In this document: piece by piece, positions 28,034-38,889 of the stretch
Position numbering within the stretch: position 1 is the stretch's first letter
How the letters are laid out: every line of letters begins with the position of its first letter
Assembly (NCBI RefSeq): GCF_003865015.1
Contig: NZ_BHVV01000006.1
Location: 186,001-250,000, forward strand
Direction: 5' to 3'
Length of the DNA stretch: 64,000 nt
DNA from: Sulfurisoma sediminicola
GTDB lineage: Bacteria; Pseudomonadota; Gammaproteobacteria; Burkholderiales; Rhodocyclaceae
Made by a program: the position numbers and the translations under genes
Notes under the pieces: generated by a model
Seen by the model: only the letters and a program-made list of their open reading frames with translations
Database searches by the model: none
What the model was told of the DNA's origin: nothing

Positions 28034-28965
28034 TGTCGCGTCTTTTTCCCTTCCTGCTCGTGACCCTGCTGGCGGCATGCGCCACCCAGGCGCCGGCGCC
28101 TGTCAGCGACCGCTCCACCGGCGGCGCAGCGGCGCCCGCGGCGCCGGCCGCCGAGGCCAGGCCTGGCCACTACCTGGTGAAAAAGGGCGATACGCTGCAC
28201 CGCATCGCACTCGACCACGGCCTCGACTACAAGGACGTCGTCGCCTGGAACAATCTGGATAATCCCAATCGTATCGAAGTCGGGCAGCAATTGCGCGTCG
28301 TTCCGCCCGAGGGCAGTGCGGTGGCCGTGGTCAAGCCGGTGACGACGAGTGCTCCGGTCGAGGTGAAACCCATTGCTCCAGCCACGCCGCCGGCTACCGT
28401 GGCGCCGGCGCCAGCTTCTGCCAGTACCGCCACGCTCAAGCGTGACCCCAAGGGCGGCAAGCTGCCCTATTCGGAGGAAAACCTGGCCAGCCTGCGTGCG
28501 GCCGAGGGCGGGCCGCTGCCAACGGCTGCCGTCGCACCTGCCCCCGACGCCAAGCCCGTCGACAAGCCCGCGACGGCGGCCAGCGAGGATGGCATCGACT
28601 GGGCCTGGCCGGCGTCGGGCAGCCTGCTCGTAGGCTTCGTCGAGGGCGGCGCCGCGCCCAACAAGGGCCTCGACATCGCTGGCAAGACCGGCGAGCCGGT
28701 GCTGGCGGCGGCGGCGGGCAAGATCGTCTATGTCGGCAGCGGCCTGCGCGGCTACGGCAACCTGGTCATCGTCCGCCACAGCGCGGCCTTCCTCTCGGCC
28801 TATGCGCACAACAGCAAGATCCTGGTGAAGGAGGGCGCCGCCGTCACCAAGGGCCAGAAGATCGCGGAGATCGGCTCCTCGGACACCGATCAGGCGAAGC
28901 TGCACTTCGAGATTCGCCGCCAGGGCAAGCCGGTCGATCCGGCCAAATACCTGCCGACACGCTGA
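28030..28965 (+). CDS. nlpD: NlpD-like lipoprotein with LysM and M23 (LytM) domains
   Basis: 311 aa lipoprotein: signal [12 protein letters not shown] with lipobox LAAC (Cys about residue 17). The LysM domain is at about 50-95 ([30 protein letters not shown]), then an Ala/Pro/Thr-rich linker (about 100-190), then a LytM domain (about 195-311; [50 protein letters not shown]). The first zinc motif HxxxD is altered to KGLDIA, as in EnvC/NlpD activators, so it is probably a non-enzymatic activator of cell-wall amidases. It lies immediately upstream of rpoS. Confidence 0.92.
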   Translation: MMSRLFPFLLVTLLAACATQAPAPVSDRSTGGAAAPAAPAAEARPGHYLVKKGDTLHRIALDHGLDYKDVVAWNNLDNPNRIEVGQQLRVVPPEGSAVAVVKPVTTSAPVEVKPIAPATPPATVAPAPASASTATLKRDPKGGKLPYSEENLASLRAAEGGPLPTAAVAPAPDAKPVDKPATAASEDGIDWAWPASGSLLVGFVEGGAAPNKGLDIAGKTGEPVLAAAAGKIVYVGSGLRGYGNLVIVRHSAAFLSAYAHNSKILVKEGAAVTKGQKIAEIGSSDTDQAKLHFEIRRQGKPVDPAKYLPTR

Positions 28966-28997
28966 CATCCCTGGTTGCAAGATCCGCCCCCCATGCC

Positions 28998-30065
28998 ATG
29001 AACCCGTCCAAGGCAATCGACGCCCCCACCCCCTTCCCCCGCCCCGGGGCGGGGGGCGAAGTTTGTTCGCTGCGCTCAGGGGATTACCCGGCGTCAAATT
29101 CCGTATTTCACGGTAGCTCAGCCGTGCGCGAACCCGAAGGCCAGCCCGACGAGGACATCGCCCGCGACGGCGACGCCGCCGGCGCGGAAGAAGGGATGCC
29201 GCGGCGCGAGGACGAATTCCTCGACGATGTCACTCAGATCTATCTCAACGAGATCGGCGCTACCCGGCTGCTGACCGCGCAGGAAGAGCTGAGTCTGGCG
29301 CGACGCGTTTGCGCCGGCGACTTTGCGGCGCGACAGCACATGATCGAGGCCAACCTGCGCCTCGTCGTCAGCGTGGCCAAGCACTACCAGCATCGCGGCA
29401 TGCCGCTCGACGACCTGATCGAGGAGGGCAACCTCGGCCTGATCCACGCCTTGGAAAAGTTCGATCCCGAGCGCGGCTTCCGCTTTTCCACCTACGCCAC
29501 CTGGTGGATCCGCCAGAACATCGAGCGCGCGATCATGAACCAGTCGCGCACCATCCGCCTGCCGGTGCATGTGGTGAAGGAACTCAACCTGATCCTGCGG
29601 GCCCTGCGCCAGATCGACGAGCGCGCCGGCGGCGAGCATCGCGCCGAAAGCCATGCCGCCATCGAAGGGGTGGCGCGGCTGCTCGACAAGCCGGTGGAAG
29701 AGATCCGCCAGATCCTGCAGTTGGGTGAGCGCGTGACCTCGCTCGATGCGCCGCTGGACATCGATCCCGATCTGTCGATCGGCGATTCCGTGGCCGACGA
29801 GGGCGAAACCGGTCCCGACGCCCGGGTCGAACACGAGGAGATCGTCCGCCACGTGCGCGAATGGGTGGCGCAGCTCTCGGCCAAGCAGCGCAGCGTGATC
29901 GAGCGCCGCTACGGCCTCGGCGCCGAGGAAACGCGGACACTGGAGGAACTCGCCCAGGACCTCGGCGTTACCCGCGAACGCGTGCGCCAGATCCAGCTCG
30001 AGGCGCTCGGGCAGTTGCGCCGCCGCCTGCTGCGCGACGGGCTCGACAAGGACGCGCTGCTGTAA
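28998..30065 (+). CDS. rpoS: RNA polymerase sigma factor RpoS
   Basis: 355 aa as drawn. Sigma-70 regions: 1.2 ([12 protein letters not shown], about residue 75), 2 ([54 protein letters not shown], described only by its key conserved blocks [10 protein letters not shown] and TYATWWIRQ), 3, and 4.2 ([19 protein letters not shown]). The position after nlpD and the divergence from RpoD-type region 1 identify RpoS. The start is uncertain: residues 1-40 are encoded by a GC-rich palindromic repeat-like stretch (29036-29100) and look unlike a sigma factor. A GTG at 29124 would give a conventional length. Confidence 0.9.
   Translation: MNPSKAIDAPTPFPRPGAGGEVCSLRSGDYPASNSVFHGSSAVREPEGQPDEDIARDGDAAGAEEGMPRREDEFLDDVTQIYLNEIGATRLLTAQEELSLARRVCAGDFAARQHMIEANLRLVVSVAKHYQHRGMPLDDLIEEGNLGLIHALEKFDPERGFRFSTYATWWIRQNIERAIMNQSRTIRLPVHVVKELNLILRALRQIDERAGGEHRAESHAAIEGVARLLDKPVEEIRQILQLGERVTSLDAPLDIDPDLSIGDSVADEGETGPDARVEHEEIVRHVREWVAQLSAKQRSVIERRYGLGAEETRTLEELAQDLGVTRERVRQIQLEALGQLRRRLLRDGLDKDALL
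29036..29055. repeat. Perfect 20-bp GC palindrome at the 5' end of rpoS
   Basis: CCCCCGCCCC followed by GGGGCGGGGG, then a segment resembling intergenic repeat sequence (GCGAAGTTTGTTCGCTGCG). It is either an RNA hairpin in the rpoS leader or part of an N-terminal extension, depending on which start is used. Confidence 0.6.
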
Positions 30066-30082
30066 TTCGGCGTCCCGCCGGA

Positions 30083-30120
30083 GCGCCCCGCAGGAAGTAC
30101 CCTTGGGGTGCCGACTTTTT
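30083..30120 (+). terminator. REP-like hairpin serving as rpoS terminator
   Basis: GCGCCCC pairs with GGGGTGC (one G-T pair in the RNA) and is followed by GACTTTTT, 17 bases after the rpoS stop. It is a second copy of the element found inside uup. Its last T is the first base of the mltB stop codon on the other strand, so the element lies between two convergent genes. Confidence 0.7.
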
Positions 30121-31112
30121 CAGCGTGCGGTGCGCAGGGCCTCGGCGAGTTGATACACCGCCATGGCGTAGAAGCTGGACTTGTTGTAGCGCGTGATGAC
30201 GAAGAAGTTCTGGTAGCCGAGCCAGTACTCGGTCGGTGCGTCCGGCGTGACGAGGTCGATCAGGGCGGCGGGCCGTGCCGCGGCGGCGTCGGTGCGCACG
30301 CCGAGCGGACGCATCTCCGCGGGAAGGCGCACCGGGCGGATTCCCTCGTCGATCAATGGCTGCGGGTTGCTGCCCGGTTCGAGTTCGACCGGTGCCGTCA
30401 CCGGCTCGCCCGGCTGCCAGCCATGCGCCTGCAGGAAGTGGGCGACGCTGCCGATGGCATCACCGGGGCTGCGCGTCAGCTCGACCTGGCCGTCCCCGTC
30501 GAAATCCACCGCCCATTGCCGCACGCTGCTCGGCAGGAACTGCGGCAGGCCTAGTGCGCCGGCGTAGGAGCCGCGATAGCCGAGGGGGTCGCGCCCTGCG
30601 TCGCGCGCGAGCAGCAGCAGGGCCTCGAGCTCGCGCCGGAACAGCTCGGCGCGCGGCGGGTAGTCGAAGGCCAGGGTGGCGAGGGCGGCCAGGGTGCCGA
30701 AGCGGCCGGTGCTGCGGCCGTAGATCGTCTCGACGCCGATGATGGCGACGATGACTTCCTCCGGCACGCCGTAACGCGCGCTGGCACTGAGCAGATCGCC
30801 TGAATGCTCGTCCCAGAAGCGCAGGCCGGCGGCGATGCGCCTGGGTTCGACGAAGCGGCCGCGGTAGGCCTGCCAGGAACGGATGCCCGGATCGGCCGGC
30901 GGCCTGATGGCCTTGATCACGGCGGGCAGGGGTTGAATTCTTGCGAATGCGGCGAGCAGGGCATCGCGATCGAAGCCGTGGCGCTCCACCATCTCGTCGA
31001 CGAAGGCGCGCACGTCCGCGCGCGCGGCGAACGTGCCGGCCGCCATCGCCGGCATGGCGAAACAGGCTGCCAGGCATATGGCGATCAGCAGGCGGCGGGC
31101 GGGGGAGATCAC
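30120..31112 (-). CDS. mltB: Membrane-bound or periplasmic lytic transglycosylase B
   Basis: 330 aa with a signal peptide (RRLLIAICLAACFAMPAMA; the Cys may instead be a lipobox Cys). Family 3 lytic transglycosylase: catalytic Glu in IIGVETIYGR, followed by the family-typical TLAFDYPPR, GLPQFLPSSVRQWAVDFDGDG (an EF-hand-like loop as in Slt35) and NFFVITRYNKSSFYAMAVYQLA at the C-terminus. It cleaves peptidoglycan to 1,6-anhydromuropeptides. It overlaps the transglutaminase gene stop by four bases on the same strand and is convergent with rpoS. Confidence 0.93.
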   Translation of the reverse strand: MISPARRLLIAICLAACFAMPAMAAGTFAARADVRAFVDEMVERHGFDRDALLAAFARIQPLPAVIKAIRPPADPGIRSWQAYRGRFVEPRRIAAGLRFWDEHSGDLLSASARYGVPEEVIVAIIGVETIYGRSTGRFGTLAALATLAFDYPPRAELFRRELEALLLLARDAGRDPLGYRGSYAGALGLPQFLPSSVRQWAVDFDGDGQVELTRSPGDAIGSVAHFLQAHGWQPGEPVTAPVELEPGSNPQPLIDEGIRPVRLPAEMRPLGVRTDAAAARPAALIDLVTPDAPTEYWLGYQNFFVITRYNKSSFYAMAVYQLAEALRTAR

Positions 31113-33052
31113 GGCTGGAAGCGGGCGATGCGGGTCTTCAATTCGTCGAGCAGTACCGGGTCCAGATTACCGTAGCGCACGCGGCCGTAGAGCGCCGAAA
31201 TGGCGCGGATTTCCGCGGCGCTTTCGGGAAAGCGGACGGCGATGCGATCGGCGTAGGCCAGCGGAGCCTCCCACGGGGTGCGCGGGAGGCCGCGGCGGCC
31301 GAGCCGGCGGCCGAGCCTGAGCCAGGCGCGCTGCGCCGCATCGACGCGCCGACGCTGGCGCAGGGCCCAGGCGGTCAGTCCGAGCAGGACCAGGCCGGCC
31401 AGAACCGCGAGCGTGGCTGTCATCTGTCGCCAGTCGGGGGCCCGCATGCCGAGGCGATTGAGGAACTCGCGTTGCCGCTCCGGGTTGTAGCCGATCACCC
31501 ACTGGTTCCAGGTATTGGCGACGGCGTCGAACCGCAGCCGCAGTTCGCGCAGCCAGGCGAGATCGGCGCGCGTCAGCAAGGGCAGCGGCGAGCCGGCCGG
31601 AACGGCGGCGGCGAGGTTCTGCGAGATGCGCGAGGGCACGCTCAGCGCCGTCGGGTCGATCCGCGTCCAGCCGCGGTCCTTGAGCCAGACTTCGGCCCAG
31701 GCATGGGCGTCGTACTGCCGCACCGTGAAATAGCCGTCGAAGGGATTGGTTTCGCCGCCCTGGTAGCCGGTGACGACGCGCGCCGGCAGGCCGGCGGCGC
31801 GCAGGGCGAAGACGAAGGCGCCGGAGAAGTGTTCGCAGAAGCCCTGCCTGGATTCGAAAAGGAATTCGTCCACGCCGTGCCGGCCGAGCAACGGCGGCGT
31901 CAGGCTATAGCTGAGGCCCTGCGTCAGGAAGAAACGGGTGGCTGCCTCGAGCACGGCTTCGTCGGTCTTGTCCTGGTCGCGCCAGCCTTGGCCCAGTGCG
32001 CGCGTTCGCGGGTTGAAGTCGCCTGGCAGGGCCAGCGCCCGTTGCAGCACCGCCGACGATTCCTCCCGGCCTGCGGCCATTGCGGTGTGTGAGGTGACGG
32101 AATAGCGCAGGCGGGTGGTGACCGGCGTCCTGGCCAGCAACTGGTAGTCGCCCGTCATCAGGCTGTCTGACGGCAGATTGCCCGGCAGTTCGAGGGCGAA
32201 CAGCCAGCGCTTGGCGTGGGCCTCCAGCGTCACCTCGTACTCGATCAGCGGGCCCTGCGGTGCGTAGGCCAGCCGCGGCAGTGCCAGGCGCCCTTCGGGA
32301 CGCCAGGTGCGACCGTCGAATTCGGTGAGGACCGGGCCGCGCCAGTAGAGCAGGTCGCGCGGTGGCGTCTCGGAGAACTTCGCCCGGAAGGCGATGGCAT
32401 CGGATTGCGAAAGGTTACTGATGCTGCCGGGCGCCATCGAATCCGAAAGCCCGGTAAGCGCCGAGAAGGCGTCGCGCGGCAGGCCCCAGAGCGGCCCCTG
32501 CACGCGCGGGAACAGCACGAACAGCAGCAGCATGAAGGGCGCCGCCTGCAGCAGCATGAGGCCGGAGCGACGCAGCAGATCGGCGGGCCGGGCGCGGCCA
32601 TCGGCCAGACTGCCGAGCGCCGCGGTGACGGCGACGATGGTCGCGACCGTCATGGCCGCGGTGGCGATACTCTGGGCGAAGAAGAACTGGGCGAGGACGA
32701 GGAAGTAGCAGAGGAAGATCACGGCCAGGCCGTCGCGCCGGGTACGCGTCTCCAGGGGTTTGAGGGCGAGGAACAGCACCAGCAGCGCGACGCCGGGGTT
32801 CTGCCCGAACAGCGTCCGGAACTGGGCGAGGACGCCGGCGCTGCCGGCGAAGGTCAGGAGGATCAGCCAGAAGCGCGCCGGCAGCCGGCGCTGGGTCCGG
32901 TTGAGCACGGCGCGTCCGCCCAGCAGCGTGAGCGCCAGCGCCGAGAGCCAGTACGGCACGTGCGGGGTGAGCGGCAGCAGCGCGGACAATGCGGCGGCGA
33001 GCAGCCACCAGGTTTGCGACGGCGTCACCGCCTGTGGCTTACTCTTTGCCAT
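31109..33052 (-). CDS. TgpA-like membrane transglutaminase (DUF3488 + transglutaminase core)
   Basis: 647 aa from the ATG at 33052 (MAKSKPQAV), which overlaps the DUF58 gene stop by 14 bases. Five or six N-terminal membrane segments (about residues 15-200) are followed by a periplasmic transglutaminase-like domain with Cys in QGFCEHFS, His in YDAHAWAEVW and Asp in IDPTAL. One more membrane segment (LAVLAGLVLLGLTAWAL) and a DUF4129-like tail follow. With the DUF58 and MoxR genes it forms the common MoxR-DUF58-TgpA operon. Its exact substrate is unknown. Confidence 0.92.
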   Translation of the reverse strand: MAKSKPQAVTPSQTWWLLAAALSALLPLTPHVPYWLSALALTLLGGRAVLNRTQRRLPARFWLILLTFAGSAGVLAQFRTLFGQNPGVALLVLFLALKPLETRTRRDGLAVIFLCYFLVLAQFFFAQSIATAAMTVATIVAVTAALGSLADGRARPADLLRRSGLMLLQAAPFMLLLFVLFPRVQGPLWGLPRDAFSALTGLSDSMAPGSISNLSQSDAIAFRAKFSETPPRDLLYWRGPVLTEFDGRTWRPEGRLALPRLAYAPQGPLIEYEVTLEAHAKRWLFALELPGNLPSDSLMTGDYQLLARTPVTTRLRYSVTSHTAMAAGREESSAVLQRALALPGDFNPRTRALGQGWRDQDKTDEAVLEAATRFFLTQGLSYSLTPPLLGRHGVDEFLFESRQGFCEHFSGAFVFALRAAGLPARVVTGYQGGETNPFDGYFTVRQYDAHAWAEVWLKDRGWTRIDPTALSVPSRISQNLAAAVPAGSPLPLLTRADLAWLRELRLRFDAVANTWNQWVIGYNPERQREFLNRLGMRAPDWRQMTATLAVLAGLVLLGLTAWALRQRRRVDAAQRAWLRLGRRLGRRGLPRTPWEAPLAYADRIAVRFPESAAEIRAISALYGRVRYGNLDPVLLDELKTRIARFQP

Positions 33053-34022
33053 GGAGGGCGAGACGCCGCAGGCAGGCGTGCAGTTGAACCTCGCCGCCGG
33101 CCGGTGCGAGCTGCGCCCCGGGCAGACGCAGCCCCCAGGAGAGGCCGGCGGCGTGGGCGTCGAGCACCCAGCGGGTGAGCCAGGACAGGCGTTCCTCCGC
33201 GGGCATCGCGGCGGGAAGGGCGTCCCAGTCGAGCCAGACGGTCTCGGCCGCGGGATCGGCATATTGCTTGGTCATCAAGGGCGCGTCGGCGCCGAGCCGG
33301 GCGGCGGTCTTCCAGGCGACGTGGCGTGGCGGATCGGCGAGCTGATGGCCGCGCAGCGCGAGGAAGTCCTCGCTGCCCGCCGGCATGTTGGCCGCGCCGC
33401 CCGAGCGTCCGCCGGAAGCCGGCGGTGGCGGCACGGTGGCGTTCGCCGGCCTGGGGTACACGAGGCAGCGCGCGTCGGGCGCGGCATAGGCCCAGGCGCG
33501 GATCAGGCCCAGAGGCCAGATGGTGTCGAGCGTCACGCGGGGCAGGGCAAGCCAGCCGCGTTCCGTCGCCGCTACGCCGAGACGCACCGCGGCGCTGGAG
33601 CGGGCGGCGACATCGACCATTTCGGCGGTTGCGGGCATTCCGCCGGCGAGGTGCAGCCGGATCTGGCGCCGTTCGTCGCTGCGCATGTTGTGAAGCAAGA
33701 GGGTGAAACGGGCGCTGTCGCCGGCGAAGACCGGCTCGGTTCGTCCGGGGGCCAACGAGATGTAGGCGAGGTTGCGGAAGGTATGGAGTATCGCCGTGAC
33801 GCCGAGGCCGGCGAGCAGGAAGGTGAGGGCGTAGCCGAGGCTGAGGTTGTAGTTCATGGCGCCGAGCAGCATCACCACCAGCGAGGCGGCGTAGCCGATG
33901 CCGGCTCGTGTTGGCAGCACGTAGACGCGGCGCTGGGTCAGGACGACCGGGGCGGGCTCCGGTGGGTGCACCCGCAGTGCCCAGCGGATGAATCTCTCCT
34001 GCACTGCCGCGGTGAGGCGCAT
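33039..34022 (-). CDS. DUF58 domain protein
   Basis: 327 aa. Two N-terminal membrane helices (about residues 33-75, YAASLVVMLLGAMNYNLSLG and following) precede a soluble domain. The DUF58 signature DFLALRGHQLADPPRHVAWK is at about 215-235. A VWA-related scaffold normally partnered with MoxR ATPases. It starts 7 bases after the MoxR stop and overlaps the transglutaminase gene. Confidence 0.9.
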   Translation of the reverse strand: MRLTAAVQERFIRWALRVHPPEPAPVVLTQRRVYVLPTRAGIGYAASLVVMLLGAMNYNLSLGYALTFLLAGLGVTAILHTFRNLAYISLAPGRTEPVFAGDSARFTLLLHNMRSDERRQIRLHLAGGMPATAEMVDVAARSSAAVRLGVAATERGWLALPRVTLDTIWPLGLIRAWAYAAPDARCLVYPRPANATVPPPPASGGRSGGAANMPAGSEDFLALRGHQLADPPRHVAWKTAARLGADAPLMTKQYADPAAETVWLDWDALPAAMPAEERLSWLTRWVLDAHAAGLSWGLRLPGAQLAPAGGEVQLHACLRRLALHGKE

Positions 34023-34029
34023 GCCGGCC

Positions 34030-35022
<993 letters not shown>

Positions 35023-35031
35023 TCGTTTCTG

Positions 35032-35961
35032 ATGACCACGACTGCCTTCATCACGCATCGCGACTGCTTTGCCCACGACATGGGCAGCCATCATCCCGAG
35101 TGCCCCGACCGGCTTTCCGCGATACAGGACCGCCTGATCGCGGCGCAGCTCGACCTCTATCTCCAGTTCCACGATGCGCCGCTCGCGACCACCGAGCAGC
35201 TGACCCGAGTGCATCCGCTGCGCTACATCAGGACGCTGGAAATGAACGTACCGACGACGGGCATTTTTCACGTCGATCCCGACACGGCGATGAGCCCGGG
35301 TACCTGGACGGCGGCGTTGCGTGCCGCCGGTGCGGGCGTCCTCGCCGTCGATCTGGTCATGAAGGGCGAAGCGGAGAATGCCTTTTGCGCGGTGCGTCCG
35401 CCCGGGCATCACGCCGAGCGTGCCAAGGCCATGGGCTTCTGCTTCTTCAACAACATCGCGGTGGCGGCGGCGCATGCGATCGACCAATGGGGCCTGAAGC
35501 GCGTCGCCATCATCGATTTCGACGTTCACCACGGCAACGGCACCGAGGAAATCTTCGCCAACCATGAGAACGTGCTGATGGTCAGCACCTTCCAGCATCC
35601 CTTCTATCCCTACTGCGGAGCGGAGAATCCGGCGCCCAACATGTGCAACGTGCCGCTGCCGGCGCGCACCCGCGGCGATGGTTTCCGCGAAGTGGTTAGC
35701 GAGGTGTGGTTGCCGCGCCTGCGCGACTATGCGCCGGAGATGTTGTTCATCTCGGCCGGCTTCGACGCGCATTACGAGGACGACATGGGCAATCTCGGCC
35801 TGCTCGAGGCCGACTACGCCTGGGTCACCGAGCAGTTGCTGGCGGTGGCGCGCGAGTCGGGCAAGGGGCGCGTCGTCTCCATGCTCGAGGGCGGCTACGC
35901 CCTGTCGGCGCTGGCGCGCAGCGTCGCTACCCACGTCAAGGTCCTGGCGGACCTGCATTAA
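35032..35961 (+). CDS. Histone deacetylase-like amidohydrolase
   Basis: 309 aa. HDAC/acetylpolyamine amidohydrolase fold with RPPGHHAERAKAMGFCFFNN (catalytic His pair), IIDFDVHHGNGT (zinc ligands Asp and His), FISAGFDAHYED (Asp ligand) and a C-terminal LEGGYAL. It removes acetyl groups from lysine or acetylated amines; the bacterial substrate cannot be read here. It is divergent from MoxR with almost no gap, and there is no evident Shine-Dalgarno sequence. Confidence 0.92.
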   Translation: MTTTAFITHRDCFAHDMGSHHPECPDRLSAIQDRLIAAQLDLYLQFHDAPLATTEQLTRVHPLRYIRTLEMNVPTTGIFHVDPDTAMSPGTWTAALRAAGAGVLAVDLVMKGEAENAFCAVRPPGHHAERAKAMGFCFFNNIAVAAAHAIDQWGLKRVAIIDFDVHHGNGTEEIFANHENVLMVSTFQHPFYPYCGAENPAPNMCNVPLPARTRGDGFREVVSEVWLPRLRDYAPEMLFISAGFDAHYEDDMGNLGLLEADYAWVTEQLLAVARESGKGRVVSMLEGGYALSALARSVATHVKVLADLH

Positions 35962-36042
35962 CACGCCGTTACAACCTGGTAGGGCCCGGCGGGTCATTTC
36001 GACAGTAAAATCCATGACTTTCCCATTCGGACGCAACAGCCC

Positions 36043-36921
36043 ATGATTCAAGGTTCGATTCCCGCGATCGTCACGCCCATGGCCGATGACGGCAGCCTCG
36101 ACCTGCCGCGCCTCAAGAGCCTGCTCGACTGGCACATCGCCGAGGGTTCGGATGCCGTGGTAGTCGTCGGCACCACCGGCGAGTCGCCGACCGTGGACTT
36201 CGACGAGCATCGACGCCTGATCGAGACGACCGTCCAGCATGTCGCCGGCCGCATTCCGGTCATTGCCGGAACGGGTGGCAACGCTACCGCGGAGGCGATC
36301 GAACTGGGCGAGTTTGCCAGGAAGGTCGGCGCCGATGCCCACCTTTCCGTCGTCCCCTACTACAACAAGCCGACGCAGGAAGGCATGTATCGCCATTTCA
36401 AGGCGATCGCCGAGGCCGTCGATCTGCCGCTGATCCTCTACAACGTGCCGGGCCGCACGGTGGCCGACCTCGCCAACGATACGGCACTGCGCCTGGCGCA
36501 GATTCCCAACATCGTCGGCATCAAGGATGCGACGGGCGACCTCGAGCGCGGCAGCGATCTGTTGAAGCGCGCGCCGAAGGGTTTCGCCGTCTACAGCGGC
36601 GATGACGCGACGGCCATGCTGCTGACGCTGCTCGGCGGCAAGGGCACCATTTCCGTGACCGCCAATGTCGCTCCGCGACTGATGCACGAGATGATCGCGG
36701 CCGCGCTGGCCGGCGATGCGACGAAGGCGCGCGACATCAACTTCCGTCTCCTCGGCCTGCACAAGAATCTGTTCGTCGAGGCCAATCCGATCCCGGTCAA
36801 ATGGGCCTGTCAGCAGATGGGCCTGATCGGCGGTGGCTTGCGCCTGCCGATGACACCGCTGTCGCCCGAATGCCACGATCGCGTCCGCGCCGCCATGCGC
36901 GAGGCCGGCATCCAACTTTGA
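36043..36921 (+). CDS. dapA: 4-hydroxy-tetrahydrodipicolinate synthase
   Basis: 292 aa, the normal length. It condenses pyruvate with aspartate semialdehyde in lysine/diaminopimelate synthesis. Schiff-base Lys161 in VGIKDATGD, Tyr133 in ILYNVPGRT and the VGTTGESPT motif are all present. The stop overlaps the bamC start by one base. Confidence 0.97.
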   Translation: MIQGSIPAIVTPMADDGSLDLPRLKSLLDWHIAEGSDAVVVVGTTGESPTVDFDEHRRLIETTVQHVAGRIPVIAGTGGNATAEAIELGEFARKVGADAHLSVVPYYNKPTQEGMYRHFKAIAEAVDLPLILYNVPGRTVADLANDTALRLAQIPNIVGIKDATGDLERGSDLLKRAPKGFAVYSGDDATAMLLTLLGGKGTISVTANVAPRLMHEMIAAALAGDATKARDINFRLLGLHKNLFVEANPIPVKWACQQMGLIGGGLRLPMTPLSPECHDRVRAAMREAGIQL

Positions 36922-38063
36922 TGAATCCCATGTCAAACCAGTTCCGTTTGTTCCTCGCCTGCGCCAGTGTGCTACTGCTTGCCGCATGTGGCGGGGTCGA
37001 ATCGAAGAAAATCGATTACAAGTCCTCGGGCAAACTCCCCCCGCTCGAGGTGCCGCCCGACCTGAGCCAGCCGACGCGTGACGATCGCTACGCCGTTCCC
37101 GACAGCGGATCCAAGGGCACGGCGACCTTCTCGACCTACAGCGGCGAGCGTGCAGGACAGCCCCGCGCCGAGGTCAGGAGCGACGTCCTGCCGCAGGTGA
37201 GCAACATGCGCATCGAGCGCTCCGGCACCCAGCGCTGGCTGGTCGTGAGCGGCATGCCGCCCGACAAGCTGTGGCCGATCGTCAAGGAGTTCTGGCAGGA
37301 AATCGGCTTCATCGTCAATGTCGAAATGCCCGAGGCCGGCGTGATGGAGACCGACTGGGCCGAGAATCGCGCCAAGATTCCGCAGGATGGCCTGCGCAAC
37401 TGGATGGGCAAGGCACTCGATTCGCTCTATTCCACCGCCGAACGTGACAAGTTCCGTACCCGCCTCGAGAAGGGCGAGGTTGGTTCGACCGAAATCTACA
37501 TCAGCCATCGTGGCATGTACGAAATCTACGTCAGCGAGGGGCGCAGCGAGACCCGCTGGCAGCCGCGTCCGCCCGAGCCCGAACTGGAGGCAGAGATGCT
37601 GCGGCGCCTGATGGTGCGCCTCGGCGCCACCGAGACCCAGGCCAAGGCGCAACAGGCGGCGAAGGCCGCCCCGGTCGAGGAGAAGGCCAAGCTGGCGCGT
37701 GCTACCGACGGCAGCGGCACGCTGGAACTGCAGGAGGGTTTCGATCGCGCCTGGCGCCGCGTCGGCCTCGCGCTCGACCGCGTCGGCTTCACCGTCGAGG
37801 ATCGCGACCGCTCGCAGGGCCTTTACTTCGTGCGCTATGTCGATCCCGAGCCCACGGCGAAGAGCGATGAAAAGAGCTTCACCTCGAAGCTGATGTTCTG
37901 GAAGAGCGACGCACCCCAGGTTGACCCCGGTGCGCGCTATCGCATCTACGTCAAGGGCAGCGGCAGCGCGAGCACGGTGCAGGTGCTGACCCGCGAGGGC
38001 GGCGTCGACAAGTCCGGCACCTCGAAGAAGATTCTCGGCCTGCTCTACGAACAGTTGAAGTAA
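36921..38063 (+). CDS. bamC: Outer membrane assembly lipoprotein BamC
   Basis: 380 aa (NlpB family). Lipoprotein signal LFLACASVLLLAAC with lipobox LAAC, then the conserved unstructured segment (KIDYKSSGKLPPLEVPPDL) that contacts BamD, and two helix-grip domains (about residues 90-215 and 255-380). The start is either the ATG at 36921 (overlapping the dapA stop) or the ATG at 36930. The order dapA-bamC is widely conserved. The stop overlaps the next start as TAATG. Confidence 0.92.
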   Translation: MNPMSNQFRLFLACASVLLLAACGGVESKKIDYKSSGKLPPLEVPPDLSQPTRDDRYAVPDSGSKGTATFSTYSGERAGQPRAEVRSDVLPQVSNMRIERSGTQRWLVVSGMPPDKLWPIVKEFWQEIGFIVNVEMPEAGVMETDWAENRAKIPQDGLRNWMGKALDSLYSTAERDKFRTRLEKGEVGSTEIYISHRGMYEIYVSEGRSETRWQPRPPEPELEAEMLRRLMVRLGATETQAKAQQAAKAAPVEEKAKLARATDGSGTLELQEGFDRAWRRVGLALDRVGFTVEDRDRSQGLYFVRYVDPEPTAKSDEKSFTSKLMFWKSDAPQVDPGARYRIYVKGSGSASTVQVLTREGGVDKSGTSKKILGLLYEQLK

Positions 38064-38824
38064 TGCGCTTCGCCTCGCTGGGCAGTGGCAGCAAGGGCAA
38101 CGCCCTTGTGGTCGAAAGCGGGCGGACGCGGGTACTGATCGATTGCGGCTTCGGGCCGCGCGAACTGGCGTCGCGGCTGGCGCGACTGGGATTGACCCCG
38201 GAGGATCTCGACGTGATTCTCGTCACCCACGAGCACGGCGATCACGCCGGCGGCGTAGCCCGCGCGGCGCAGCGTTTCTCGCTCGATGTGCGCATGAGCC
38301 ATGGCACCTGCGTTGCCACCGGATTGGCCGGGCAGATCGAGGTGAGCCTGTTCGACAGCCACGCCGCCTTCGTGATCGGCGATCTGCAGATCGAACCTTT
38401 CCCGGTGCCGCACGATGCTCGCGAGCCGACGCAGTTTGTCGTCAGCGACGGCCGGCGGCGTCTTGGCGTGCTGACCGATGCCGGTTGCGTGACGCCGCAC
38501 ATGGTCGAGATGCTCGATGGCTGCGACGGTCTGGTGCTGGAGTGCAACCACGATGCCGAGATGCTGCGCAACGGCAGCTATCCCTGGTCGCTCAAGCAGC
38601 GTGTCGGCGGCCGTCTCGGCCACCTCGACAATTTGAGTGCGGCCTCACTGCTGGGGCAGATCGACCGCCGTCGCCTGCAGCATGTGGTGGCGGCCCACCT
38701 GAGCGAGCAGAACAACACGCCGCAGCTGGCGCGAGCAGCGCTGGCCGGGGTGTTGGGCTGTCAGCCGCAGGACGTTGCCGTCGCCGATCAGCAGCAGGGA
38801 TTCGACTGGCGCGAACTCTGCTGA
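38063..38824 (+). CDS. MBL-fold metallohydrolase (YycJ/WalJ-like)
   Basis: 253 aa. Beta-lactamase-fold zinc motif THEHGDHAGG near residue 55, N-terminal SLGSGSKGNA and later LECNHDAEML. It resembles the YycJ family of predicted 5'-exonucleases or hydrolases. It overlaps bamC by one base (TAATG), so dapA-bamC-MBL is one operon ended by the terminator just downstream. Confidence 0.88.
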   Translation: MRFASLGSGSKGNALVVESGRTRVLIDCGFGPRELASRLARLGLTPEDLDVILVTHEHGDHAGGVARAAQRFSLDVRMSHGTCVATGLAGQIEVSLFDSHAAFVIGDLQIEPFPVPHDAREPTQFVVSDGRRRLGVLTDAGCVTPHMVEMLDGCDGLVLECNHDAEMLRNGSYPWSLKQRVGGRLGHLDNLSAASLLGQIDRRRLQHVVAAHLSEQNNTPQLARAALAGVLGCQPQDVAVADQQQGFDWRELC

Positions 38825-38836
38825 GGTTTCCGGTCG

Positions 38837-38870
38837 AAAAAAAAGGCCAGCCCGCAGGCTGGCCTTTCTT
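38837..38870. terminator. Bidirectional rho-independent terminator
   Basis: An 8-bp stem (GGCCAGCC / GGCTGGCC) with loop CGCA, flanked by eight A on the left and TTTCTT on the right. It ends the dapA-bamC-MBL operon on the + strand and the small lipoprotein gene on the - strand. Confidence 0.85.
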
Positions 38871-38889
38871 GTTGCCGGAAAAATCCGAA

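Noticed and set aside
29105-29130. GGTAGCTCAG near the rpoS start, resembling a tRNA D-arm
   Set aside because: No anticodon arm, T-arm or acceptor pairing around it; a chance match.
35962-36042. Possible dapA promoter (TAAAAT near 36004)
   Set aside because: A fair -10 but no -35 at a suitable distance, so not listed as a feature.
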